Shown: positions 13,022 to 31,589, counted from the first letter of the stretch. The stretch is 64,000 nt of DNA from Hoplostethus atlanticus (GCA_034670405.1 JAXDDX010000010.1:7753501-7817500), one strand, 5' to 3'. Translations and numbers: made by a program. Notes: generated by a model not told the origin, from the letters alone.

Positions 13022-14073
13022 GAGCAACCAACAACGTTATTATTTAAAGTGTCCGGTTTATTTTTGTACCTCAGCACTAGAAGCACGGCAGTGCTGATAT
13101 GAGGGAATGAAAACTGTAGTCACACGTCAAGCGTGAAGGTTGGATACAGAAAAAGCACATCACAAAAAACACAGAGCATGGAACACATTCATCTAGAAGA
13201 CACGTGGATTTAACAAAAAACAAATAAAAGCTGGTTCAAGATGACTTGTCTTTGTAAATTACAAAATTGTCTCCTAGAAAAAACTGTACAACCTAAGCAA
13301 CCCTCAGAAAAAAAGGATTCATTATAACATGCCTATATGTTTGGTTTCTATTAGAGCCTGAAAAGTGTTTTATTGTTGTTGTTGGATTGACTGGGGAGCA
13401 GCATATTTCTGAGTTTCTCAGATGTGTAAGTCCAGTTAAACCTGTCCATAACAGAGCTTACTTCATGTGCACAGGTAACATTATCTCAGTCTAGCCAATG
13501 CTTACAAATACAAGCAACCACTCCGGTGAATCTTTCCTTCTAAAGTGGAGGACAGATATACAGCAGGAAATAGTTTACCATTCCACAGATCACAAAATCA
13601 CCTATGAACTAGTATCTCAGTGGAGCCAATGGCAACGCTTGGTCCCTTAAGCCACTAGCTAGATAAAACTGCATTATGGGAATAATGCAGCTAATGTCCC
13701 AGACACTAGTTCATTGCAGATCCGGCTCCATTTTGCCTTCTTAAAAACCTTTTACCAGCGTTGAGCTGGTCTGGCTGTGCTCAGTCAAACCGGTTCCAAT
13801 GAGATCTTGTACTACCTTGATCCAAATGTATTACACTAAGAGAGTCTCTCTTTAACAGTCACAGCAGAGAGACTGGAGGCAGCAGATTGGTCAATGAGAC
13901 AGTTTCAACACTCAACACTCAATATATATATCTATACTCATGATCCACACAAAGCACGCACACACACCTCATGTTAATCTTGCTGTCTCTTCCACCTTTC
14001 ACCTTTCTAAACATCGCTAACTTTCCTCTATCCATCTCTTCCTCCCTTTGCTCCTCCCCTCCTCTTCCTCTCT
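13022..14073 (-). other. dhcr7: dhcr7 3' untranslated region and poly(A) site
   Basis: Non-coding sequence follows the stop codon. On the minus strand an AATAAA signal lies at 13061-13056, followed about 20 bases later by a GT-rich element (GTTGTTGGTTG) at 13035-13024, the usual cleavage-site layout. A second AATAAA lies at 13373-13368 without an obvious GT-rich element. Either would give a 3'UTR of 0.7-1.0 kb. No coding signal is seen here. Confidence 0.5.
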
Positions 14074-19912
<5,839 letters not shown>

Positions 19913-20560
19913 CTCTGTTGGACAAACAGATTAAGGTAGATGGAGTATTGTTAAATGTTAACTTTGAAGGAATACAGCAACTTATTCTTGCGCAACAAGA
20001 ACAATTTTAGCAGTTTTGCTTCTGGGTGTAGTATTTTGTGCACTGCAACATAGAATAACATCCACTAAATGTACAATGTGTGTCAAAAAGTGTTGCCGTA
20101 CACCCACCATAGCAAACCAAATGAATACTGGACTCGCACAGCTGAAACTGACACCGATCTTCTTATTACACCATGGCAAGATGGTCAATAAAACAACAGT
20201 GTAATAACCAAGTCACAACAGGTAGTCGAAGAGCTAATCATTCATGGGGGAAACCAAAGTGCGTGTCCTTGGTGATGTGAGATAACAAGCAGAGACTTGT
20301 GTGGAGATAAAACTGTAGCTTGTACAACAGGCTCTGGTGTAGCAAAGAGCAAAGGGACTGTCATGTCAGCTGAAAGTATGCGCACGCACATACAAACAAT
20401 AGTTTTTTTAAAGGGTAGGTATAGGGGATGCAAGCGCCCCCCGGTCTTGCCTGCGTACACACATCTTTAATAACTGAGGGATGACCTGTATGTATGCACG
20501 TGCTATACGGTAGCTACAAGGACGGACTGTACAGCAGACGCAAGCGCCCCCCGCTGGTTG

Positions 20561-20622
20561 CCCTGATACAGGACCCTTTGGAGAAGTAGGATGAAAGACT
20601 CCCAAAGGGTCCTGTATCAGGG
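20561..20622. repeat. perfect 21-bp inverted repeat
   Basis: CCCTGATACAGGACCCTTTG at 20561 is exactly reversed at 20602-20622, with a 20-nt loop. It sits beside two copies of CAAGCGCCCCCCG (about 20,432 and 20,541), in the large first dhcr7 intron. Confidence 0.85.
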
Positions 20623-21041
20623 CTACCCCCGCTGTTGCGTTTGTATACGTTCATATAATGCCGGATGCACCTGTTACACCTACCCCACAGACAATAGTAC
20701 TATAGGTGAATGGTACACTGAAACGACGCCAATTTTGCCAAACATCCCAACTAACGTAACCTTTCCTGTTTTTGCCAGCTAGCCCCAATAGACTGTTGAA
20801 CAATTACACGAAGGGAGGGGAGCAGACTAACGTTGCATCACAAAAATAAAGTACTATTTATTCTTAACACTTTTGTATCCCTTTCACAAGCTAGCTGTCC
20901 AATACTGCTAACACAAATGGTAATGGTTATCCTTCTTGTTTACACTGAGATGTGCCAATCAAATGACATCGAATAGAGTCAAACAACACATTTTAATTGA
21001 ATTACGATGAAAATACAGATACATAACTATAGCTCACTCAC

Positions 21042-21130
21042 CGCTGTAACCAAAAGGTGTCTTATTTGCCGTCTCCTCCTTCCCTCCCAGGTGCTGGTGA
21101 TGATATAACAGCTGGAGGAAACGCACCGGA
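21042..21130 (-). other. dhcr7: probable dhcr7 non-coding first exon
   Basis: Minus-strand sequence reads GGTTACAGCG then GTGAGTGAG, an excellent donor, with the exon's last base at 21042. It sits 1.1 kb upstream of the ATG exon, whose strong acceptor (CTGTTTGTCCAACAG) needs an upstream exon, and just downstream of CCAAT boxes. The transcription start is not visible, so the left-hand limit of the transcript (about 21,100-21,130) is a guess. Confidence 0.55.
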
Positions 21131-21139
21131 ACGATGTTG

Positions 21140-21240
21140 GGAAAATCAGCCAATAGCGCCATGACATGGGCGGACCTGAAAGTGTCTCTGTCCTCTGATT
21201 GGTTAAGGCGGACTGGCGCCACCATCATCTGATGAGCTCA
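21140..21240 (-). promoter_or_regulatory. dhcr7: candidate dhcr7 promoter with CCAAT boxes
   Basis: Two CCAAT motifs lie about 50 bp apart: one at 21150-21154 on the plus strand and one at 21198-21202 on the minus strand (AACCAATCAG). A GC-box-like CCGCCC lies between them. NF-Y sites are typical of sterol-regulated promoters, where they act with SREBP; I see no clear sterol regulatory element. No TATA box is evident. The position just upstream of the inferred first exon supports the call. Confidence 0.45.
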
Positions 21241-21500
21241 CCGATGTAAAAATGTAAACATTACTGTAACGCTCTGTTTTACAGGAGTAGAATGGGCAGC
21301 GAGTCGGACAGCACTAAACCGTGGAAGAGTATAGTTAACAATTGTTAATGCTAATTGGAAAATGAAAATGCAAAACCACAATATAATTTTTATTTTCCAC
21401 TTTTGCATTCATTATTTGAGTCAATATGAAAATAAAAATATAGTAATCTGATTTGATTTGCATTTGAATTTTCATGTACTGGTATTACATTACATTCGCT

Positions 21501-21785
21501 GACAATATTAAAATGTTAATGAAAAAAGCCATTTGACATTTCATTTTCAAAGTCGTGCCCCGCTTTATGCTGAACAACATTCAAATGTTAATTCAAATTT
21601 GAAAATTAAAATGCATTCAAATTATTAAAAATGTTCATATATTTGTTTAACATTTAAATCATAATTTAAATTTAAATTCAATAATCCCATTGCATTTGCA
21701 TTTTCATGCTCTTATTTAGGGCAATCTCTGACAAATTGAGAATGTTAATGAAAAAGTCATTTGACATGGCATTTTCAATGACTTT
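21501..21785 (+). repeat. AT-rich diverged direct repeat
   Basis: GACAATATTAAAATGTTAATG ... CATTTGACATTTCATTTTCA at 21501-21553 recurs as GACAAATTGAGAATGTTAAT ... CATTTGACATGGCATTTTCA at 21730-21785. The surrounding 21,340-21,990 is rich in AAATGCAAAT/TTCAAAT words. Probably a degraded mobile or satellite-like sequence. Confidence 0.55.
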
Positions 21786-23035
21786 GTGGTTCAAATATGA
21801 AAAGTGAGAAGCATTGCCGCCTTTTGCAATTTAATTTCCTTGCTCTTAAGCCGTTTCCCTAATTTCATGAAAATGAAAATACAATGCAATCGCATTAACA
21901 TTTTCATGGTCTACCGACCTGAAATTCCAATTCAGATTAAATGTGTTAATCCGAATTGGATTAATACATTTTCCACCTTTGCAGTGACATTCCAAATTGA
22001 ATAAAGGTGCACCCAAATTCCTTTCCTCGTCATTAGGACTCAGACTCTTCCTAGACCTGGTTCTCTGACCAATCTGAACAACCAGGCCTTGTTCCTTGGT
22101 CAAGGAGGAGGCCAAGCATTTGAACTCCTTCCATGTAATGTAATAACAACTGAGTAGAATTTACACAAGCTAACCACTAGAGGGGAGTGCCCAGCCATGT
22201 CAGAAATAGACACTTGGCTCCATTGAATTATATGAAATGATGCAGCCTTTGCCCGTACCTGTAACCTTACCTTGAAACTTTCTTGCAGTCTCACCATGGA
22301 AATGTTAGATTTATAGGGAAAAGGTGGACTTTTGATTGATCTTTCTGTTCTTCTCATCAAATGAAGGAGAAAAAAAACCCTGGCACAACCTCACAGCTCC
22401 ACCACTGAAAAAACAAATAATTCACCTAGCCTTGCAGAACAAAAGAAAAACCTTGAACATTAAAAGCGAACGGCTTTCAGCAACAATACACTTGAACAGG
22501 GTTACAGAATCAGATTAGCACACTTGTAGATTAATGGAATTTAATGGACCTCCTGTGCTCAGTAATGGTATGTTGATTCACCTAAATGGGCCTTTCTACA
22601 GGGACATGAAAGCATGTGAATCAAGTAATGAAACCCTTAATGTCAACAGTCTTTCCACTAGTCTTTCCATATTGACATCATTGCCACATTTTATAGTCTT
22701 GACTGGAGGAAAGCCCATCAAACAGACATGAGTTAAACAAGAGTTAACAACTCTGTTTCTGATATTTTGTGCTTTCTTGAATGCCACGTTGGTTAAACGG
22801 GATCAAAAATGTCAATGTTTAAGAATAGCATTGTTTATATCCCTGGTTTTAAGTTTTTTTTTATATAGAATATAAAACGGTGAGTCTCTTTTTGTGTATA
22901 TCTTCTGTATATATTAGCTTTATCTATTATTGCTGAGTAGCTGAAATATTTTGTAAAGATTTGTATTTTATTTTATTTTATTTCACCAGACAGCCAGAGC
23001 ACAGCGTCACTCCAGGTTAGTCAGAAACAGACAGG

Positions 23036-23090
23036 CTATCAGAGGGATCGAACCTGTGACCTTCCAGTTATGGAATGATCTCTATGCCTA
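23036..23090 (-). repeat. tRNA-like SINE fragment
   Basis: The minus strand contains GGTCACAGGTTCGATCCCTC, a good B box, preceded by a poor A-box region. Probably a degraded tRNA-derived SINE; too short to name. Confidence 0.4.
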
Positions 23091-24503
23091 CTGGAAACAA
23101 AGAACAATGACAGCCTACTAGTTCAAAGCATCATGGGTAAATTAGCTGGTTTTAGCTTTTTTTTTTCTCTGCCCACCCTTCCTCCTATCCCTTTCATCTT
23201 CCTTCTGTCTCTGCAGTGGTTATATCACACCCCAGCCTCCTGTCTGCTGCATGCGGGAGAGAGGTAGACTCAGACAGATACAGTCAGGTAGTGAGGAATC
23301 CATTTATGGACACACACTGACGGAGGGATGGTGCGGTGTTTTCACATTTGAGAGGAAGGAAGGGACGGAGGAGGGATGACAGGGGGTAGGTTCAGTAGGC
23401 GGGCAGGCAGAGATGCAATGAATTACAGATGGCAGGTGGATCTGTCTGTGGTGAGGCAGTGAGGTACAGTGAGTCAGACTTCACCACCAATGGATCAGTT
23501 CAAGATTCTACTTGTTTTTTTTACGTCAATTCACTCAACCTGAAACTATGGCAAACACTCTGCATCTAATATCATTTGCTACTAAATGACAGTGGAGCAG
23601 GTCACTAGACTGCTTAGAGGGAACATTGGCCCTGAAAGCCCCTGATGTGATTTTTTTTTTTTAGATATCACGTCCAAATAGATGTCTTGCAATCTCTGTT
23701 TGCTCTTTGCTCTCCATTATAATAATAAAAACAACAAGCTCAAATTTGGACTTCCTGAGGCTGAGGTATGACAAGTTCAACTCATACTCCGTTGATGCCA
23801 ATGGGACACAAAGATGTTTTACTCATAAAAAATGAGTGTGACATCTGTGACATCTGATCACATACGCCAAAATGCATTGTTGAATAGTACTAATGACGTT
23901 TTGTTTTAAACGATAACCCCAGCAAGGCATTGTCTCTGATCTAATGCAGGTATGCTTAATAGTAATATTTGTTTTGTTTGGGAGACAGTTGAAGTAACTA
24001 CATTGCTTTTTTTATTTAAAGAGGCAAACATGGATAGTGATCTGGGAAAATGTGTATTTGTGTAACCTCTCCACACAACCTACCTCAATAACAATGCATT
24101 TAATGTTTTTATAGTTTGTTATTATCATAGGTTGTATGTTGAGCAGTGACACATATGTGTGTGTTGTCCCAAACTAGACATGAAAATGACATTTCTTTTG
24201 TTAATGTTGTAGCAAGTTAGACCCGCATTGTAAACCTAGTGCTGCAATCAATGTTTCAACCAAAGAAACATTACTACTTTCATGGCTCTGGGGCCCGTTC
24301 CAAGAAGCAGGTTCAGCAAACTCTGAGTCTAACCCTGCGCTCTGAGTTGATTCATTCCGAGATGGGAAACTCTGAGTTTTCGGTTCCAGAACGGCTGATT
24401 TGAGTTAGTTCAATCAACTTTGAGTATGTTCACCTTGAGTTAAGCGCGTGCGCGACGACAATAAAAAGCCATCATCAATGGAGGTCCGATACTACGATTC
24501 ACC

Positions 24504-24751
24504 ATGGCAACCAGCAAGCAGAAGGGTCGTAAAGGAGAGGGAATTGGCGTGGGAGAGAATCGCTGCCCGAGTCAATGCGTACGTTTGAATGCAGTAGTGT
24601 ATTCATTTAACATTTAACCACACTTTCTTATAATATTACCTACATGTGAGAAAGTGGTGGAATGGTATTGGGAAAAAATATTTTCATTTAGGTGCAATCC
24701 CACGGGCGCAAAGCCACTTGGCAGCAGCTGAAAATGAAATATAAAAACATT
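24504..24751 (+). pseudogene. Harbinger Myb/SANT-like DNA-binding protein relic
   Basis: Exon 1 opens at 24504 (MATSKQKGRK) and, after a one-base frame change, reads ELAWERIAARVNA. A GTACGT donor and TTTCATTTAG acceptor then join it to CNPTGAK and, after another shift, ATWQQLKMKYKNI. The WxxIAxRVNACNPTG...TWQQLKMKYKNI pattern is that of the Myb/SANT-like partner protein of Harbinger transposases. At least two frameshifts make it dead. Confidence 0.75.
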
Positions 24752-24754
24752 TAA

Positions 24755-24895
24755 AATAGAGTCATTTAGCAGACGCTTTTATCCAAAGCAACTTACAAAG
24801 GTGACAGTTAACACTGTGTGGGGATTGAACCCACAACCCTGAGACTGAGAGTCTAATGCTCTACCAACTGAGCTGTCTGGGCCAGACATACTTCA
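24755..24895 (-). mobile_element. tRNA-derived SINE inserted in the Harbinger relic
   Basis: The minus strand begins GCCCAGACAGCTCAGTTGG (A box) and carries GTGGGTTCAATCCCCAC (B box), a tRNA-Lys-like head. A tail follows, GTAAGTTGCTTTGGATAAAA then GCGTCTGCTAAATG, widespread in fish SINEs. The acceptor stem is not restored, so it is not a functional tRNA gene. Confidence 0.8.
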
Positions 24896-25061
24896 AATGG
24901 TGTACTTGGGGTGGCAAATTAGATATTTAATTGCTCAAACATAAGTTAGAGGTGGGTGCATGGTCACAGGTGAAATGTGTTGTTGGAACAATATAAAAAT
25001 ACGAACTGTTGCTTTTGTATTTGTAGGAAATAAAGAAGACCAAATGAAAGGTGTCTTTATT

Positions 25062-25241
25062 TGACTCGGGGTGGTGGTAGCTTAATCCGTGAAGTGTAAA
25101 CGGCATATTATATCTCGGACAGCTCTTCCATCCTGGATATAGAACATCTAATCGGGGTCTCAAAATCCTCTCCCGACATAAGGCTATGCGAATTACTTCC
25201 GCTTGAATATCGATCGGGTTACCGAGGAAAGGACACGCCAT
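25062..25241 (-). pseudogene. HARBI1-like transposase N-terminal relic
   Basis: Minus-strand frame MACPFLGNPIDIQAEVIRIA, then LCRERILRPRLDVL, matches the N-terminus of HARBI1-type transposases (PFLGNPVDxxAxxIRRALRRERIFRxRxDPL) from memory. Similarity fades after about 60 residues, where the catalytic nuclease should follow. It is convergent with the Myb-like relic, the usual two-gene arrangement of the superfamily. Confidence 0.75.
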
Positions 25242-27472
25242 GTCCGACAGCTGCTTCAGGTTCAGCAGAGGGAGGAGACAGGGAGAAACTCAGGGTTTGT
25301 TCAAGAAAACCTGCCAGCGAGCAGGTTAGGTTCACAGAGTCAGTTACCATGGTAACTGAATCAGAGTTTGAGTTACCTCTCTTTCTGGAACGGAAAACCC
25401 AGAGTTTCCCTCATCTCAGGGTTAACAAACTCAGAGTTTTCACTAAACCCGCTTCTTGGAACAGGCCCCAGGTTTTGTTCCTCCTGGACTTGGAGAAGAA
25501 GGAGAACCATCACCAGGCTGATAAACCTCCACCCATCCAGAACTGCAGAAGACGAGGTCCTAAGGAGAGGAGAGGAGAGGAGAGTCCTGTTTGTTTTCAT
25601 ATCCACATTCGGTATGTGTGGAAATCTGAACAGCTGATTAGGGAAAGGCTCCCTGCACTACTGGCTCTAATAAAGGCTTTGGGAGTGGAGATAAATTCCT
25701 GTCTCATTCCTTGTGGCTTTTTGCTCTTTGACATTCCAGTATCGTATTATCCCCTTCATGTAATCAATACCAAACACACACCTCGTGAAACTATTCAACA
25801 CTCTGGTACTGCCAGTAAGACATTTAGCTGTCCTCACACATGTGAAGAACACAGCATGAAAGAGTTGATCAACTGTTTGTCTGTCCATGTTATTTACGCT
25901 TCACAGACTGGCAGCTTTGCTCCAATTCATTGGCATTGAGGGAATCCCTCCCAACCAGGGGAGGCAGTATCGTTAAGCAGCTATTGAGAAATAAAACCAT
26001 ATTGGATTTTCACTTTCAATTTTCCAGAAGCATTGATCCGAACCTATTCCTATAATTAGCCCATGTTTCTATTTTGACAGGAAAAAGATAAAAACATTAG
26101 AAGGAGGAGGAACCATGGTTGACCAGGTTTATCAGCCTGGATTAAAAAGATTACAACTATAAAGATAATGATTGATGAAGTGTACGGCAAGCCTGCCACT
26201 TTTTCACAGGCATTTAATTTTTCATTAGAGGGAAGTTGCATACCATCAAACCAGCACAGCAAACCTTTGTGCACAACAGTTTCTGTGTGTGTAATTCCAT
26301 GTTTGTAGACGGGTGTTATTGCACGGACGTGTTTTTGCACAAGCCTTTCCCATGTTGGTCAGAAATGGAGATGAATTGAAATGAGATAAAAGAACAATTG
26401 AATCCTCCTCCAGCCTCTTCGCTACTGGAGAGCCTCCTCTTCTCTGTTACTGAGAGGTCAATTGTCCTCCATCGTCCTCCTTTCTCTCTCTTTCGCTGGT
26501 CTTTCTCACACTCTGTGGCAACAAACTCTCTCTTTCCACTTTCCCTCAGCACTTCTTGTTGTTTTTTAACTTTTCTTTTCTCTTTGTCTCTGTCTACTCC
26601 AACCCCCCCTCCCCTCCCCTACTCTGTTTCTCTCTTTTCATTTCTCCCTTCCAAACACTTTGATCAGATGCCTTGTTGCTATGCTGGATCCAGACAGTCT
26701 GATGTATCTGGGCCAAGCAGCAGACATCACAGCTTCACAATGGGCTCTGCATCTCACCCGAGACAGAACATACATTTTACATTTTTCTAGCTTTTGTTAT
26801 CTCTCTAAGTTTGTGATGTCATGTGTTAATGCACCGGGCAAGATTTCAGCCTAAAGCCTGGGTCAAACTACTTGACTGGTCACATCTTGCCTGTCGAGGG
26901 CAGTTCAGGCTAAACAACTGCTTGCTGTCCCGACAGAAGGCTGTACACACCAGGACACGGTGCAGGGAAGGGTTGTATACGATTTTCTCATTCAAAACAT
27001 TTGTAAATTTATGAAATCGTGATCTAAATCTCAAGTCTTAATGAACGTCCCAAATAAAGAACATGCCCAAATATCAAATATAAATATTGTTGTGAAGAGC
27101 GGCAGGCGCTCAAGGGTTAAGCTGGGCCCAGCAGAGAACCCTGTCCTCCACCAACCCTGATTGCTGGCCCTTTAAAAAGGGGATGACAATCCGCCACTCC
27201 TCCCTTTTGTTTGAGAGTTTTGTTGATTGCGTAAATCATGTGAGTTTTCTTATTATTTCACATCTCGTTGATAATGCTTTGAGCAGTGGTTTATTTCTTT
27301 GGTTCACTTAGAATTATATGGTTGGTTTCTTTATAATTGAATATCAAGATTGCTCTTTGTTTGGTTGGTTGCCCTCGATGCATAAATATACGCATAGGGT
27401 TTTTTCATATTTTTATCAACACAAATTAATTCCTTTGCTGCAGATCAAGTTGGACATTTACTTTAAAACAGT

Positions 27473-27516
27473 CATAATATAATATAATATAATATAATAT
27501 AATATAATATAATATA
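27473..27516. repeat. (AATAT)n microsatellite
   Basis: Eight or so pentamers of ATAAT in the dhcr7-mtss2 intergenic region. Confidence 0.85.
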
Positions 27517-27875
27517 TATTTCATGTCTGTGTTTGTATTTTTTATAGATATGCAGGTATCTTTTGTCTGAGTCACTCCATGGATTATTCAACAGACAGAA
27601 TAAATGGCTTAAAATAAAGGAATATGTCATCATTACCAATTTGTGAGTCTGTAATTCTATGGTTCTAACTGACTGACTGTGTCTTTTTTTTTATCAACAT
27701 TGAGTTATCCACTTATTCCTGATCTTTGAATGTTACTTTATGTCAACTTTGTCAAAAAGATAGAAAGTACAGTTTTGCCAGCTGGGACATAAATCTTTGA
27801 TGCTCAGTAGCTCAGAACTGCACTCTACCTAGATAGAACCGTATAATAAGTTCACGAATTGCAAAAGAGAACATC

Positions 27876-27876
<1 letters not shown>

Positions 27877-27919
<43 letters not shown>

Positions 27920-28265
27920 ATATACATGGAGCTGGGGTATGACAAGGTGGTGGCAGTGGTGTAGCCTGTTTGTGTGGGTAGGGGGAGGGTGGGGGGGTAC
28001 CAAGGTTGGGCTGACACATCTTACCCTAATCAGCTCCCTTGAGATGGTGTGTGTGTGTGTGTGTGTGTGTGTGTCTGTGTGTGTGTGTGTGTACGGTAAC
28101 ATCAGGACAACTGTGTGTATGTGAATGCACGAACGATGTCATGCATTTATGCATATTATGCATATCTGTGTGTTACTTGACATGTGCATGGTTTGTGTGT
28201 GTGTGCGTGCGTGAGTGTGTAGGTGTGTGTGTGTGTGTGTGTGTGTGAGTGTGTGTGTGTGTGTG
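27877..28265 (+). repeat. cluster of (GT)n microsatellites
   Basis: GT runs at 27877-27917, 28047-28092 and 28193-28265, the later ones interrupted. Confidence 0.9.
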
Positions 28266-30748
28266 CCTTATGAAGACTAGGAACCATAGTGTATCAGAGA
28301 CACGATGGCAACACGGAGGCTCTTTAATAATTTACTGTGAATGAAAGTGAAAGATTAATGAGAGCAGATCTCCTCTCCTCTGCTCCTCCTCCTCTCTCCA
28401 GTCCTGCTGTCTCAACGCAAATGTCATCACTTTCCTCCTGCTTTGTTGGCATCATCATCATCATCATCATCACCATCATCACCACTATCATCACCATCAC
28501 AATCATTTTTAAGATAAAAATAAACATATATTCAGTGTTTTATTGCCATAACAACCAAGGTATTGTGTCTCAGTGTGCTCAGGATAGAAAAGACAGAACA
28601 TCAGGTACACATATACATAAACATAAAATACAATACCCATCACCAATGGCAACAATAAATATACAGATCAGTCAGGCAAGGTCAGTTAATATGCCTATAC
28701 AAAGGCAAAGAATGACAAGCATGAAAAACAATCAATCAGTACTTTTTTTTTTATTTGTTCCTGTTCAACAGTCGTTTTTCATCAGGATTTGGGCTGTGAT
28801 GTAAGTTCCTGGCCTTCCAGAGTGAGAAATATGAATTGGCTGGGTGAGAGGGGCCAGTCAGCAACTTTAGAGCTTCATATTGTAGCCAATAATTTTGCTG
28901 CTATGCAAACAACCCTTTCCAAATGCCTTGTGTCCTGAACAGATGTGTCCCTCCACAAATGGGGTATGGGAGAAACTTTCCACCCTTCCACTACCTGACC
29001 TCTTAAGCTTTCCCAACATGATGTCTATGTTTCTGTCATTGCACCAGTAAATGAGTATGTTTATATGATTACCCCATAAATTATTTAATTGTAAATTCAA
29101 CATCCAGGTTATTGCGTCTGGTGATCGACATCCACAGTTTGAAAAAGCCAAAAGAAATCTGACTAAGACATGCCCTAATAAATAAGAGATTGAGCAGAAA
29201 TCTAGGTGTGCTAACCGGGTTATGCTTACTCTGATTATGACCTTACCCCGATTAAAGAACTTAAATAAAGATTTACATGACAATTTCAATAGTCAGAGTA
29301 TCGCCATAATTGTGTTAAGATTGAATAGAGTTCATATAAACGTCTTCAATAAGTGCCTCTTCCCGACCTGATACTGAGCCTGCTAAAGTTGTATCATCAG
29401 CAAACTTCATCACTTTGACAGACTGGGTTTGACACACAGTATTTATGTAGCATTTACTTTTTTCCCTTTCCCTTTACATTTTGCTGAAAATAATTTGTGC
29501 CTTCAGAACTAATTTCACGCTGGTAGGTTATACATCAAAAGTACCAGGATCAGGATGTAATGAAATGACATTAGAAAACAGCTAACGGGGGCTGTAGAAC
29601 ACGGCCCCGAAGAGTCAATTCACAACAATTTAGAGAAAAGCCTAAAACTGAGCACCTCTAATTACAGCTCAAGATATTTGTGAAAAATCTTGTCATATTC
29701 TTTCCACAGAAGAAGCCACGAGAAAGTCTAAGCACAGATTATATGCTTTCCCGGTTCAGAGAACCAATCCTAGACAGTAAGCTTGATTTTTGTTGGTCTT
29801 TAGAAATGGGAGAAGGAGAGAAAGCGAGGATGTCTGGCAGATTGTGACACATTTCATCAGAAAAGATAACCAAATGTGTGTGTGGGTGATTTGTCCTTCA
29901 TCTCTTTTCTGGTGTAGGTGGTGTAGCATCTCTCTCTCTGCCTCTCTGCAACCTGTTCTGATTAAGTCTTGGCACAAAGAGCTCTTCACATGTTCTTTAA
30001 AGAAATCTATGACGTGCTGCTGAAGGAATACCTCCCTCTGGAATACAGCACACTGTCTGCAACCACTCTATATAAGAGACAAGATTGGCAGGGAGGGGAG
30101 GATATACAAGAGGTATGGAGAAAAAGCAAAGTAAAGTACATATTCAGTAGGTGTGTGCTGTATTTGCCTTATTGTGAAGGATAAGGTCAAGCGGTTGAGG
30201 AGGACCACATGGGGTGGCATTTGTCCTTGTCCAATTAGACTTGGAAGTAATGCATGGTACCTTTTATGTACCTGAATGTATTGCCCATGGGCGTAATCTC
30301 CTTCCACTATTAGATTGCGAGAGTGAGGCAGGAGGAGAGTTAGAGTGACACAATGAGTCAACCCATGCACTGTCCTGACATAGCCTGAAGCTGAGTGGCA
30401 ACCTGCAGAGAGAAAGAGAGGCCTGCCACCGTTGTATAGCTTGCTTTCAGTGTTGCATTGTGCATGGGTGTATTGTATCGTTCATGCGCTGGGAAAAAAA
30501 AACAAACCTAGGAGGCGTGGCCCCACAACAAGGATTAAACACTGAACTTTGACCCCAAGTGGAGTTTGACCCCGCTGATCTTGCCCAGGGTCGACCCTTT
30601 CATACTGGCCCAGTTGTTAGTATGGTGGGAAACGTAGTAATAAAACACAGTGTACAGCGTAACACCAGTGTACACTTCAGCAGGGCTCAGTACAGCTGGT
30701 TAGACAGTGATCTGCAGCCATGCTAGTGAGGTTGAACACAGATTGGGC

Positions 30749-30750
<2 letters not shown>

Positions 30751-30789
<39 letters not shown>
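30751..30789 (+). repeat. (GT)n microsatellite
   Basis: Pure GT run. Confidence 0.95.
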
Positions 30790-30790
<1 letters not shown>

Positions 30791-31173
30791 TGAATAATGT
30801 GCACAGTAGCATGTGTACATCGCCTCCAGAGGAAGAATTTAATTTCAATTGACAGTGTTTATCCAAATCCTCTCCCAAAGTGTGAAAACATATGGTTCAA
30901 ATGTTTGCATACATCTGTGCAGGCGTGTTGCCTAATGCAGGCAGATCATGTCTTTGCGTGTGTGTGTGCTCCTGTGAGTGACTGTGCATGTGTGTTTCTG
31001 CAAGCACATGCAAGTGTGCATGCTTCGGTGTGCATGTTTGTGTGTGTGTTTCTGTGTTTTCCAGCGTGTGTGTGTGTGTGTTTAGTCTGTGAGATGCGTC
31101 AGTAACTGGGGCAGAACTGATTGTTGCTGATGGCTGTAGGCAAGCACAGACCTACATTCTGCTCTGCCACACA

Positions 31174-31408
31174 GAGGAAGAGGAGGAGGAGGAGGAGGAG
31201 GAGGAGGAGGAAGGAGAGGGGAGTGCAGTAGGGTAAAAATTGGGGTCTCTTCTTTATCCCTCCCCCACCTTTCCCTCCTCTCTTCCCATGACACTCCTTT
31301 CTTTACCTTCCCATCCCCTCTTCCCTCCTCTTCCTCCACTCCGTCACCCTCCCTCCATCTCATAGTTTTGTCTGGTCTGTCCACTTGACAGGCATAGGGA
31401 CTTACTCA

Positions 31409-31458
<50 letters not shown>

Positions 31459-31589
31459 AGTGACTTGAGGGAAAAAGAGAGAGATAAGTGAGAGGAAGAG
31501 TGGAAAGAAATGAGAGAAAGAAAGGATGAAAAGGAGATAGAGAGATGAGGCAAAGTGAGTGACAGATGGAGAGATAAAAAAAGATACTG

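Larger units (their letters stand above)
24291..25468 (+). mobile_element. Harbinger-type DNA transposon, internally degraded
   Basis: The ends are long, imperfect inverted repeats starting GGGCCCGTTCCAAGAAGC on the left and, read in reverse, GGGCCTGTTCCAAGAAGC on the right; similarity continues for more than 60 bp (AACTCTGAGT, GGGAAACTCTG, GGTTCCAGAA). Inside lie relics of both genes that Harbinger elements carry, on opposite strands, plus an inserted SINE. No clear 3-bp target duplication was seen. Confidence 0.82.

Noticed and set aside
24822..24893. Possible tRNA-Lys gene
   Set aside because: Boxes A and B are good but the anticodon and acceptor stems are degraded and a SINE tail follows; it is a SINE head.
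25349..25939. 196-residue plus-strand frame
   Set aside because: Its first part is the terminal repeat of the Harbinger element; the remainder matches nothing I know and has no splice or start support.
25499..26145. Short inverted similarity CCAGGCTGATAAACCT at about 25,515 and 26,125
   Set aside because: Only about 16 bp matches cleanly; too short to support an element.
28337..28804. 155-residue frame with an Ile-rich segment
   Set aside because: The hydrophobic run is a translated (ATC)n microsatellite, not a membrane helix.
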